Origin: Hymenochaete sp. R1
Taxonomy: Eukaryota; Basidiomycota; Agaricomycetes; Hymenochaetales; Hymenochaetaceae
Direction: 5' to 3'
DNA: 64,000 nt
Assembly (NCBI GenBank): GCA_019400425.1
Contig: JAFREE010000002.1
Span: 410,633 to 474,632, forward strand
Shown here: piece by piece, positions 36,495 through 48,731 of the stretch
Layout of the letters: every line of letters starts with the position of its first letter
Position numbering within the stretch: position 1 is the stretch's first letter
Program-made: the position numbers and the translations under genes
The notes under the pieces: generated by a model
Databases searched by the model: none
Seen by the model: only the letters and a program-made list of their open reading frames with translations
Told to the model about the DNA's origin: nothing

Positions 36495-37506
36495 CTAGCT
36501 TTGGCCGTTTCTGAGTAAGTGAAGGAAAATGTCAATGCGACCAATTTACTTTACCTTCTTTGATAACGGGCATCGTCTGGGAAGGCCGTGAGGTGGAGTC
36601 TAATTTGAGGATGAGTACCAATTACTAGTAGACCATCGATAAATCTCGCGTTTCACGATACGGATGCTTACGTTTGTTCCTGGAAGAATGCCTCCTTCGG
36701 ACTTTCGTCTTCTTCGTAGTCTCCTCGATCTCGATCAACGTAGAGGTATCGCTTTGCCTGGCCGAATTGCGGTCTGTTGATAATTGGAGTGAACACGAGC
36801 TCTATTTTATCTATGTTAGGAGGAGCAAACGTACTGTCAATCTCGTCTCTGCTGGGTATCTCAGATTCTCTGGCACGAACCAGAGCTCCGCTACTGACTG
36901 ACGGTGCAATATTGACACTGCGGGAAGAAATGTAAGTCCTATCGTCTCGCGAGTCACAATCACGATCTCTTGAGTCGCGGACTGTATCTCTCGAATCACG
37001 ACGGGATTTGGTCCTGATACTACTCCTTGTCACTCCTGTGCGCTCCGACAGCGCTTCTGATATCGCCTGGCTACTTCTCGAAGCTCGAGATGCTCGTGTA
37101 TCTGAGGGAGCGGTCGGCAAGTGGTCATCATCTTGAGAAATGGGAAGAATTTCAGTAAACGGATCCAGAGTGAGCCCGTGTAAGGAAATGCTCACTCTCA
37201 GAAACCGCGTTGGTCCTCGCTACATGTAAAAGGGTTGAGCGAAGGGTTGCGCCATAAAGGCACAAAGTATTTACAACTCTTCCTGGTCTTTATTTGACTG
37301 ACCGAGCTCATTGGACTTATCTCTGATTTTAGATCGAAGTATTCACCCCGACCATCACCTACAGAAGATCTGCTCTTTCCTCCACCATTCTCACCATTGA
37401 GAGTCGCAAGATTTCGAGCAGTGAGTTGGGAAGAGGCGATGCTGGTTCGACTGGAATCAGTAGCTCGAGAAACTGCGCTTTGGCTGTCTCTCGAACGTCT
37501 CGCCAT
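36495..37506 (-). CDS. Ser/Arg-rich protein of unknown function
   Basis: The start codon is at 37506 (MARRSRDSQSAVSRATDSS). A first intron removes GTCAGT to TAG so that ISPMSS joins RGPTRFLRV in phase. The middle is very rich in Ser, Arg and Asp, with runs such as KSRRDSRDTVRDSRDRDCDS, likely disordered and resembling SR/RD-type segments. A more ordered-looking stretch follows (DKIELVFTPIINRPQFGQAK, then RYLYVDRDRGDYEEDE). Two phase-2 introns with good donors lead to a short end LHLTAFPDDARYQRRNGQS. A different choice of frame in the last exon would extend the protein to 36422. I do not recognise a family. Confidence 0.55.
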
Positions 37507-38456
37507 TTTCACTGGAATGCCACGCGATCGAAGACTATAACTTTCTAGCGTCTACCACCAGCAATTTATATGTCACAAGATGGCACCGAAAATTCTTATG
37601 CTCCTTGGCCTTTCAGATGCAATACACACCTGTATGAGGCATAATCAGTAATAGAGCAGCGCCGAGCTATTCCTGAACATGTATTTCGTTTCGGAGATTT
37701 GGTTTCTCTTCCGAAATTCCATAAAGCAAAGTCCTTTATAGTGCTCTGCCTCTTCGTGTATTGGAGATATGAGCGGCATCCATTCGTATCGTGCTTCATC
37801 GGAACGGGACGCACAAGAATAAATGTTTTATTGAAACCTATGACATGTTTCATACTGCGACATCGGCTCCACTACTTCTGCTTTGCATGGTCCAAGCGGA
37901 ACAGCGAAGAACAATTATGACACGCCGTTGTCTTGTTTCAGAATTGAACCTATAAATACGCGAAGTTTAATGCAAACCAACTTTCTCAAGACGAGACAAG
38001 TGAACTGGTGATCTAGACCCTAGAAGAATTGGTATTGAGTGCCTTGTCGATATCCAAATTGTAGACTCACCCGATAAAGGACCATTGTGCTGTGTACAGG
38101 TCAGTGTCACTATCGTCAGTATCGTATGTTGGTATATACCAATCTCACATCATTCTACAACGTCAATCGATGGAACTCCGTCCTTACATACATTATTTGC
38201 TTCACCCGTCACCTTCCTTTGAAGAATTCATACGCACATACATTGAGGCAACTTTGCGCGTGGAAGAGAACAAGCAAATGCTGTATTTGGAACACTGAGA
38301 CAGAATGTCTAAAGAGGAAGAAAAAAAATCGAATCGCAGCAAAACGAAATAATAACATAGAGGCTAGCCGGTAGAATTACAAACGGACAATCATTGTTTC
38401 CACGAGACAATCAAAAGGGCATGGATCGTAAAGAGGGTGGATAAGGAGAACATAAC
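37507..38456. other. Intergenic region
   Basis: This 950-bp spacer holds the promoter of the Ser/Arg-rich gene and the 3' flank of the Rho GEF gene. Open frames are short and without features. Confidence 0.45.
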
Positions 38457-41400
38457 TCAGCGCCATGACATTCTTGGAGTGAGGGAGGGCGAATGCGGAG
38501 GAGAAGCGGATTGAGGGAAATATGTAGAGTTCGAAGGAGACGACAATGATCCAGGTAGATACAAGGGGATCGTTGGTACCAACTGAAACACGTGCTGTGC
38601 AATCGCTTTTGATTTTGGAGCTCCAGTACCCATAGGCTCTGGTGCCTGCATGACAGCATGTATCCGTGCTTCTTGAGGTCCAGTGTCAGCCCACCCATCC
38701 GGGCCTGGTGTCCCCACCGGGGGCGCATTCGAGCCACGACCGTCCCAGATACAACGTATATCGGAACCTTTGATGATTTGTGCTAATCGTCCAGTCTCGA
38801 CATGTCGTATCTCGATGAAACGGCCATCGAAAAGTAGCACATAAGGAGGATGCCAAGCAACTCGTTCCGCTGTGCCCTCCCACTCGATTGTGCCCACAGA
38901 TCTGCTAGGGTCGCCATGTCGATCCACGTATAAGCCAAATTCTACATCACAAATATCAATTCAGGTCATTGAATGACTCGTGGCATTGCATACCGTCATA
39001 ACATAGTAAGAATTCATTTTCGCTTGATCGGAACATACCCATCGGCTTGCACGATTCACATCGCTTCGCCAGAGCGCTCAGACGTGGATCATCACGTTGA
39101 GGAATCGTAACACTCTTGAAGCTTTAAGACAATTAGTTTAGGCATAGCCAGTCTAAATTCAGCGGGAATAATAGCTCACTCTGTGAGATCCATAATCTCG
39201 AAGCCTTTAGTGCAAAGGATTGCTATTTTGGCTTTCAAGAAGATAAGGTCATACGACTCGGAAGGCAAAAAGAAGTCCTGTCCCACTATATGAGCAAGAA
39301 GAGAAAATAAGTAGAACAGAGAATCACTCACCCTAAAGACTCGGAACCAATCTGAGCGCTGAGTTCCAAACCCAAAGCGGCTCAGGCCACCCGGAGCTTT
39401 CGCTTTTTCATTTATTTTACCAATCACAGGCTCTAGCACGCGAAATACGCTGTCCATCTATGTTGATAATATTAAAGAGCATAACTGGGTTTGGATGCTT
39501 ATGAGACTCACTCCTTTTTTCTTCATATAAATAACAAGAGTCCGACCCCCTAGAGTACCTACAGTGAAGAACTGTACATCTTTGTTCCCGTTAAGCTTTT
39601 GAGGCGTCCGAGATGCGTTTTGATTGGGTGGTGATGATGGCACAAGCGCTTCGATGTGGTACGCGAAGAGTGCCTATATTGATGTTAAGCTAAGGGGCGA
39701 GGCGTAAGAGAATCGGAAAGAAGGTACCTTGTCGGCCAAGACTAAGAAAATACCGAAATCCTCAAGCATAGCGCATTGCGTGACCATCTTGAGATGCAAA
39801 ACACGACGCATAGCTTGATGACGTGTCAATAGAGTTTCCAGTTAGACGAAAATAAAACACACATTTAGGATCATGGCGTAATCCAATCCACACACCCTCA
39901 GCACAGCCAATGGCAACCAGGCCACGACCGTCCGGTGTTGCTACAACAAGAGCTTAAGGACATTCACCCTCATTATATGAATCAAATCCACTCACAAAAT
40001 GGTACGGAACATGTTACTTTTCCGGTAAACACATTCTCGTCGTTCCACGAGTTACTCTGTTGAGCAGCATGCATCGATGGTATCAAGAATGTTTCCGCGC
40101 TTAGTGTCTCGATCTCAAACACTTTATTCGCATCCGTGACGACCCTCCGAAGTACAAGGGCTTCTTCAACCTTTTGACTCCATTCGAAGCGAGCTTGAGA
40201 CGATTCGGCGTATATTGTCCAGATCCCGCCCAACCGACCATTGTGCATAATTGTGAAAGGATAGACAGAGCGCGAATCGGACGCTGTCTCTGTCATGACG
40301 CTTGCGTTTGATGGGCCGACATCTGCGCCCCCGACGTTCCCACCCCCACCACCACGAAGCCCACCCAAGATGCCCTTGCTACGCTGAGTCGCAGGGTCAT
40401 CAAAACTGACAACTTGAAGTAAATCCAACGGAATCGGCTTTGATAAATGTGTTTAATCAACATTTTGGTGAGATAGATGTAGGATGCACTTACACGACGG
40501 TAGACATGATATTTAGTGACCCCATCTCTTTCCTTGGGCTTTGTCATAACCACTGATATTTCTTTTCAACGATTGTCATCTGGTATTCCGTGGGACGTAC
40601 TTACAGTAATTATCAAAGAGAAGGACAAACAGTTCCGTCCATCCACTCCATTCAAAACCAGTATCAGGTTGTCGAAGTAGCTTGCCCGTGTTGATGAGCG
40701 ACCGGTTCTCGTCGAGCAAATCCATGTCCTAATTTCATATCAATATCTGAAAAGGAAGAGTTTTTATAAAACAAACGCACGATTGCTTCACCCGGCTTGA
40801 ATACGAGATTCTGATTGTAACGCCAAATCTCAACACGCTCGTTCGCGGATTTGATACCGGCGTCCGTCTCTTTCGTGAGTGCACGTAAAACCTCTTGGCA
40901 CTGGGGTATACTCTCGCGATCTTCGTGGCCGGACGGCGTATCCTTGAATATGGTCGATAGGAAGAGCTCGTACCGTGGAAGCTTAGCCACTGGCCTGTGA
41001 ACGAAACTTTTCATGTCCAGCCTGTGCGATTCTGGATGTTTCGCAGTAGACTACCATTCGACTGATTAGCGACCTGCACTTCAAAATAACCCACACCAGC
41101 TTACGTCTGCAAACGCCTTGAAGGCCGGATTGTTTTGCATTTCTTCCTCAATCCTGTAATGCGCAATTGGACTGTTTGGAATATACTCCATATACGCGTC
41201 ACGGAAGTTCAGTGCAGCATCAAGAATCGGAGCCGTGACACTACGAATATGGGGATGCTCCTCGCGCTGTATCTCGTGAAGTCGAGTGACGAGTTGACGA
41301 TGGATTAAAAGCAGTTCCATGTAGTTATGGTAAACATCGTGCAAAAACGAGGGCAGACGGTCGTGGGGTATGATGGGAGGATTTGCGTTTTTCAGCGGTG

Positions 41401-44400
41401 TAACGTACATCTATGCGGAGTTGTGAGACCATTCTCCAAAGGTACAGACTCAACTTACTATTCCGATGGCCTCAAGGTCTCGAACATAACTCATTTCACC
41501 TTGTATCATCTCAAAAATGGCGCTGTAATGACAGTATTAGACATCCATGACTCCTCAAAACTGGCTGGAGTTGAGCTTACGACTGCCGTTTGAGCTCTTG
41601 CCTGGGCATAGATTCTTTGTCTTCGTCCGTGATAAGATGATGGTACTCCATGTTAGCCGTCGGACCTTTGCACATTGCCGCCTGGAATGTCCTGAGCTGC
41701 GCGACAGACTGCAGTTGCTTGATCGCTTGGATTGCTTCGAGCAAGAAGTCGCCATCTGGATTGCCCTCAACGGTGGCGCCAAGAATGGCGTCGAGGACAA
41801 CAGGGTATTTTTGCAGTTGCTCTGATGGTCTTTGTAAGAAGTGCTTGAGGTCGAGACGACGCGACTCCGGGACTTGCAAGCAACGCTACACACAAATTCA
41901 GCCATTAAAATCTGAAGTCGCACAAATGGTTCTCACCTCTATAAACCGACGCAGCTCCTGGTTTTGATCCATCTCGTCTTTCAACCTCCTTTCGGCCACC
42001 GGTAAATTGCCAACGTATTCCGCATAAACCTCACGGAATTCCGTTGCAGCGGTCAAATAGACATCGCCAATGCGTTGGATGAGAGGGAATTGTTCGCGCT
42101 GTCTAACCTCCATGACCTCTAATAGGCGACGGTTGACATCACGAATGTCAAGAATATTGTGGAAAACATCTTCCATGAAACTGTCAATTTCGTGGTATTC
42201 AACTATTGGCGGGTCTGCTTCTCTCAACGGCTTCATGAATAACTATATGTTTCGTTAGTAACGCTTTTCGTTTCAAGTGAATATCGAATTTGACTCACAC
42301 TCTCGACAAGGTCAAGGTCTTTGACATAGAGTTCTTCTTTGTCAATCGCTTTATGTATGATACTAGGAAATTGTCAGATCAAAGTAGCAATTATAACGAA
42401 CTCAACTCACGTTTGACGCTTCTTTTCCGGATCCGGTAGCGAGTTGAGGATAGCCTTATCGATAAGCTCCGACCAGTCTTTGCTCCTCTTCAACGTTTTG
42501 TTAGACAGGCTAAACACAAATAAAGAGCAAAAAAACTCACAGGCTCTCGAACCGGTTCTGGGGCATAGGAAGAATCTCGTACGAGCCCTCTCTGCAATAA
42601 GTTACATCAGCAGACGCCTATCTATAGCTGCTAATGACGTACCCTTCGCGGACAGGTCCATGAAGAACAAGAGTATGACATCCCATCCATACAACTTGGC
42701 GAATAACACTTCGTCAAGGGTGTGAAAACACCGGTGGGCAGTTCGTCCAGACCTTGATTTCTAACATCCGAGCCTCCCTCTTGGTCGTCCAAGAACATAT
42801 ACACGTCTTCTACGCCATCCTGCAACACACGCCCACCCCATTCAACTTCGTAGAAGTAGAGCTGGCTTTGTAGGCTACGTGCCAAGTGAAGTGCAAGGCG
42901 TCGGTCAGAAGTGGAGACATGCATGTTATGGAGCTCTCGCTGAATTTGCGCTTGGATAGTAGACTGACCCACACGATGAATCAGTTATATAGCAGACTTC
43001 AATGCAAAGATACATACCACAATATCTTTTCCGGTGAAAGCTCGCGAATACGGTATCCCTCCCTTAACATGTGTCCCTCGCGGAACCTTGTCCCGTAAAC
43101 GCACGGCAATATGCGACAGCAACGCCAAGTTCACAAACCGATCTTCTTCTTCGACTTCATCAAAGTCTTCTTCGGTATCGTAGCCTTCGTGCAGAGCGAG
43201 CTGTTTAATATCTGCCATCATTCCACGCGCTCCACGGGAATTAACACGATTGTGCCAGCTACTGCTGCCTGCTGCACCGCTTCCGCCGGGCTGTCGATAG
43301 ACATCATATTGCTCGTAGCCAGATGTCGCCGACCCTCCGGAGCCCATGGACTGGAAAGACGACAGAGAACCTCCCCGATTAATTGAGGCATGGTTTGCAA
43401 AAGTAGAAGGACCGGCAACAACATTAGGCTGGTCTTGCCAGTACATGGGAGAAGTGGCAGAGGTCGACCCTGACGGTCGTGGAGATGATTGGAACGAAGA
43501 TGTGGTCGAGCCGGTCGAGACAGAGCGGCCCAAAGAGCCTCCTGGCAGAAAATTCGTTACGGTCAGGATTAGACTATCAAAACAAGAAATATGAAAGCTT
43601 ACCGGTTGGTGTGGATCCTTGAACGTCTAGTAATTTCTGATTACTCGGCGTGGCAGTTGCCGTTGCTGCAACGGATGACGCTGGACTATGAGGCAAGTCA
43701 TCCAGAGAAGACCGAAAGCCGTCGAGCGCTGCTCCGTTCAAACTTGCAGCGTGGTTCAGGGTAGGCAAGTGTTGAGGGGAGTAATTTCGGAGAGATGGAT
43801 CCACTGGGTGGTAAATCTGCGGTGGTGGATCAGACGGCCTCGTATACAAGACGTGAGTTTCAGGATGATTCGGCACATAAACATCTGCAGAGGAAATCGA
43901 AGACGCTGAAGGTGAGGCAACCCTGTCTATAGATGGTCCAGATTGTCCGGGCACAGACGGTGCGAGCGCACCCTTGGGCCTACCTGAATCAGAGCGGTTC
44001 AATGAGGTGTTTGATGCCATGCCGTTCGCAGAGTTGTTACGACTGTCTGATGATTGTGACCAAATTGGAGATGAAATTTGAGACGAAGGACTGTCCCCAA
44101 CGAAAGCACCGTTGTATGTATGTGAACCTGCTGTGCTTGGTCTCAGAGACGAACTCGTCGAAGGGCGGTTTATTCCAGGATGTGAAGGCAAGCCATAGGT
44201 GCGTCCGTTATCCCCAGACGCAGCGCTAGACGGTCGACCATTGCTCGAACCCGTCACATGCGGCGGAACTGATGATGGCTCGGGTGCCGAGGGAAGACGC
44301 CGACTACTGTTTGCGGAACTCGAAGACATCCTCCGATTCGCGTCGTCGTGCAACGACGTTGCCGGTGGAGACTGAGGCTGAGAATCGACCGAAGTCACCG

Positions 44401-44841
44401 ATGCCCCAGAATACGAACTTGAAGCACCGTTCGCACCCGGTGGTCTTGGTAAGGGCCTCGTGCCACGATTGTTGGCCGTGGAAGCCAAGTTCGGTGACGA
44501 AGCACCTTGGGATTCACAAGCAAGCAAAGGGGACAAGACAACATGAGATCGAAAACTCTAAATATACTAGATGCCATTCATTACTCACCCTTCTCCAGCG
44601 GAGGAGGCGGGGGAACTACTATGCCTGCACGACGGTTGACGTCGTAGCCGGGGGGTTCGGCGGAGCCCGCGTCGTCTCTGTATTGGTCTATGAATGCACC
44701 CAAATCGTCTGCGCCCAACGAGATTCGAATGTCGTCGAGTGACTTGAAACCTTCAGAAGCGTATCCGCGCTTGACCTCGTCGTACAGTCGGCGAAGGTCG
44801 TCGTCCGTGGGAGGAGAAGATGGACTTGTGAAGGAAGCCAT
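38457..44841 (-). CDS. Rho1 guanine nucleotide exchange factor (Rom2/Rgf-like): DEP, two DH, PH, CNH
   Basis: This is a very long multi-exon gene, roughly 1,700-1,800 codons. The N-terminus (MASFTSPSSPPTDDDLRRLY) leads into about 500 residues of Ser/Pro-rich disorder with a PPPPP run. A DEP domain follows (about 42600-43150; FTGKDIV then STIQAQIQRELHN, YFYEVEW). Two DH-like domains come next in one open frame. The first (about 41780-42400) has EELYVKDLDLVES, PLREADPPIVEYHEIDSF and HFLQRPSEQLQKYPVVLDAI. The second (about 40800-41530) has GEMSYVRDLEAIGI, PLKNANPPIIPHDRLPSF and SFVHRPVAKLPRYELFLSTI. A PH region (DTGFEWSGWTELFVLLFDNY) and a C-terminal CNH/citron domain (to about 38690) complete the protein. 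DEP-DH-PH-CNH is the layout of the Rho1 GEFs that drive cell-wall synthesis and polarity; the doubled DH is unusual. Confidence 0.88.
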
Positions 44842-45364
44842 GTTGGATGGGTGTGCGCTTCACGCGCCAACGCGTGTGTTGACTGGATGGAGCTGATGGA
44901 TGATGGTGATGAAGGAAGACACAAGAAGCTGATGGCTGGAGAATAGGGTGAACCCAACGGAGAACAAAGACGTGAGAAGACCACAGCAAGAGGATGAAGC
45001 TGGATGCTGTGGACTTTGCTGAAGGGACACGGACGTTGTGGAAGCGCGACGGAGAGAGGTAAACAGCGAACGAGCGGGTATCAGCCAATTACTCGACTCG
45101 ACTACTAACCCTAGATTTCTATATTTGATACCACTCATGCACACGAGTATAACTATGGCTTTCCGATCATTCCCGTGTCTCGAACTCTTACTTTAACTGC
45201 TGAGCTGGTGGTAATGAACTTTTATTTCTGGTAACAACAATAAGGTGTTTAGCTTCTAATCAATACTGATATAAGGTTTATTTTCTAATAGGCTCAGCTC
45301 TGAGAAATAAGGCCAGGCCGCCACTTGGTCCCCTGCAATCGTCTAGAGTGTTCACAGCCTACCG
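44842..45364. promoter_or_regulatory. Divergent promoter region
   Basis: About 520 bp lie between the divergent starts of the Rho GEF and the tRNA methyltransferase, so both promoters should be here. No clear core element was picked out. Confidence 0.45.
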
Positions 45365-47372
45365 ATGATGACATTCGATCCCATCAATGGACCAGTATCA
45401 AACGAGGTAAAAGATGCACTGCAAGAGCATGTGTACGACCGAAAAAAGGCCACATCCTCCGTACACGATCTACAAGCTGACCATCCGCCCTTTGGCTCCC
45501 GGTAAATCACCACATCCTTGTCTACAAACGTACTAAGAGACGAGACTCATCAACATCTTTCTCAAAACAGATTGCTCACAAAAGATGTTGATGTATGGAG
45601 CAAGAACGCTTGGGATCACGTCCCTCCTCCGGATGATCAAGATGACCGCATCGCCTCGTCGCTCGCTCGCCAGCGTTCCAAGCCCGTCCCGCTCGAGGAT
45701 AAACCAAAGTACAACGAAAAGCCCGCACGACATTGGTGAGGGGATCAAATATCTGCTTCATCTTACGCTCGTCTAAAAAAATTATGCTGTGGAAGGGACA
45801 ATTTTTACAAAACGAACGAGGATAACTTCTTCCAGGAAAGAAAATGGTAAGTTTTATGGGCTTGAGGGGTATTGCCGAATAATGCATACATCAAGGCTAC
45901 ATTTGGAGTTTCCCGAGCTCGTGTCGGCCACGCAACCCAACGTGCGTACAAAGATTCGTACAGAGTTCCATAAGTTTCAACTTCGATGCTTTCTTCTTCT
46001 ACAGGCTGGCCGATTAACAGTCGCTGAGATAGGATGTGGTAAGAAAGCTTTGTTCACTCGTTAGACTGCAATTCTTCTTATCCACCTATTGCGAAGGCAC
46101 TGGAAGCTCCATCTTCCCCCTCCTTGCGTCCAACCGAAACCCAGACCTCAAGCTCTTCGCGTTCGACTACGCTTCCCACGCAGTAAAGCTAGTCCAGGTA
46201 AAAATATTTCTCTCCCAACATTCTCCGTTCCAGCTTTTTTTTCGCGCCTCTATCGACCTATCTCAATGGCTGACAATAAAACAGCGCAATGAACTCTACA
46301 CTTCGCCACCCGCAGGCACCATCCACTCCGCCATCTGGGACGTAACTTCCACGGAACACCTCCCTGAAGGAATATCGCCCTCCTCAGTTGACATCATCAT
46401 CCTTATATTTGTTCTCAGCGCGCTTCATCCAGTCGAGTGGGCTCAAGCGGTTTCGAACATCCACAAGGTAAGATAATCAATGCTCCGGTATACAGCTGCT
46501 ACCAGTAGTCGCATCAAAATTCATGAATCCCCCAATTAATTCACTACGAATCGTAGATGCTAAAACCCGGTGGCCTGGTCGTCATGCGAGATTACGGTCG
46601 ACACGACATGACCCAGCTCCGATTCAAAGAAGGCCGCCTCCTCGATGATAACCTCTACATTCGCGGAGACAAGACGCGAGTATACTTCTTCGACCTCGGT
46701 AATTCAAACATGTCTCTTTCGATTATTGTACCGTGTTAATAATGATTGATGCCTGTTAACGTTGTCGGGATAGACGACTTGTCGATGCTGTTCACCGGCT
46801 TACCTGCGTCGGAAAAAGACAAACAGGGCGTTTCCGAGTCGCAGCGAGGTATGGAAACCACTCTGAGCGAGGAAGACGAGAGGATCCTTCCGAGTCAAGC
46901 AGCGACGCCAGTCCCGGATACCGCCATCGATGCCGTTACCACTCTATCTATCACCCCTCGGTGGATCCTGGAAGAAAGCCAGCAAAGTTCAGAGCTCACG
47001 CTACCACAGCCGGACTTGCATACTCCCTCAGACAAAAGCATCGCTCAATCCCAATACGCCGAAGCACCCCCAGAGACCCAATCTCCACCGCCTACCTCCG
47101 AAACTCTAAACCACCCAACACCACCTACACTCTCCCCTCCCAGCCCATCAACCACTCCTCAAAATCAAAATCAAAAACAAACGAATCGGACCCGTCCCCC
47201 CTCTCACTCTTCGTCTACCCCACCATCCACCATAACCACCCTATCATCAACCCCGACCCCCACCCCCTTCCGCACCGAACAGCTCGGCGTCGACCGCCGC
47301 CTCCTCGTGAACCGCAAACGCCAGCTCAAAATGTATCGCGTCTGGGTACAGGGCAAGTTCCGGAAATTATGA
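45365..47372 (+). CDS. tRNA N3-methylcytidine methyltransferase (Trm140/METTL2-like)
   Basis: The N-terminal exons give GSR joined to [20 protein letters not shown], then PARHW and [17 protein letters not shown], the characteristic WDxFYxxNxxxFFKDRxW region of this family. The SAM-binding motif I is TVAEIGCG followed, across an intron, by [10 protein letters not shown]. Later come [23 protein letters not shown] and [20 protein letters not shown], then [13 protein letters not shown]. The conserved end [20 protein letters not shown] closes the domain. These enzymes methylate C32 of tRNA-Thr/Ser/Arg anticodon loops. About 150 Pro/Ser/Thr-rich residues are inserted between the DDLSMLF segment and the conserved C-terminal strand. 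No actin-binding domain, as in yeast Abp140, is fused. Confidence 0.9.
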
Positions 47373-48731
47373 TTATAGCGTACACTGCTTGTAGTTGTAG
47401 TTGTAGTTGTACTGCCAGGCTGTAGTCACTGGTACTGGTACGTTATTGCTAGCTTGGTATTTGGTATTGATAATATTATCGATAATGTTATCAGCGTCTG
47501 TATTATCGTCGTTGTCGGTGTCGGTGTCGGTGGGGGCTGTTATGGTTTCGGTGTTGGTATTGGTATTGTTATCGACGAGAGGGGGGGGGGGGGGACGTCA
47601 CCCCCGAACCGCCATCGACCTTAAATCATTCTCTTCCTTCTCATTAACATCTACGCTTCCCTCCCCCTTCTAAGCTCTTATAAACCACTCACAAGCAAGC
47701 AGAGGAGTACGACGCCCTTGATTTGGCCTGTTCCTGCCTCTTCCGTCACCCCTGGTTCCGAGTCGTCCGAGCCACCGGCCCCATGACTTGCAGTGATCCC
47801 CTTCTACACCCACACAACCACGCACTGTCAATCCCACAATTCCACAATACCGCACTCAAAGTTACCGTTAACGTTAATGATAACAATACATACACATGTA
47901 CAAATGCATGTACGCAAAATACTGTACTAGTACTGTACACAACCGAACGTACACGTACGCGCGTATCCTATTCCCATCTTCTGGGTTTGCTTCGTTTCGT
48001 TCCATTTCGTAAGCTAAGCGGCGCTGAAGAAGCGCGTCTGTGTGTTTCCACCTGTGTTTGCGTTTATGTTGTGTATTATTGGGTATTTGGCGTTGTTTTA
48101 TTGAATATTGTCGATATTTATAATCGACGCGTTGATGTGCTGTGCTGTGCTGTGGCTAGCATGCAAGCCGAAGCCGCCTCTCGTTGTCTCAAGTCCAACT
48201 CAAAAAGTAGAAAAAGTTCGTTCGGTCGTTAGAATTCGAGTTGAAGGTTAGGGGGTAGAGGTTACTTAAGTAAGAGTTACACGCGAGTACGGGGAAACAA
48301 TAAATGAAGAGGCGAGGGGAGCAGAAACCGGAGAAAAGAGACGAGGAGAGGGGTTGGGGGGGGGGGGGTTAAAGAGTCATGGTGATTCTAAATAATACGG
48401 AGGGAATATGTAATATCGGCGGGTACAAAGGGGGAGGGAAGAAGAGGTACAGAAAGTCGAAGAAGAGGGAGCTGATTCAACAGCGTGAGTTGAAGAGGGG
48501 GGAAGGGAGGGAGTTGTCGAAAGATAATGAGGACCCAACGCCTGGAAGGAGGAGATAAGTTGGGAAGGTAGTGTTTTTTTTCGTGAATATCAGTGGATGG
48601 GGAGGTAAGGAAAGGGTGAGAGAGAAAACCAAAGACCACAACAAGGAAAAGAAAAGAAAGAAAGAAAGAGCAAAGCATAAAAAACCAACGAGAACAGAAA
48701 AAAAAACGAAAGAAAAACGCCGTCTCCTCCC
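47373..48731. other. Convergent region with simple repeats
   Basis: This 1.36-kb spacer between converging genes contains microsatellites, two long G runs (47581-47594 and 48356-48368), a GTACTAGTAC palindrome near 47924 and a purine-rich stretch to the permease stop. The plus-strand frame 47723-48232 has no recognisable protein character. Confidence 0.5.
47385..47412. repeat. TTGTAG-type microsatellite
   Basis: Consecutive TTGTAG units lie just downstream of the methyltransferase stop. A GGTGTC-type run is found near 47507-47534 in the same spacer. Confidence 0.75.

Noticed and set aside
47723..48232. 169-codon plus-strand frame downstream of the methyltransferase
   Set aside because: Low-complexity content and no protein features in a repeat-rich convergent spacer.
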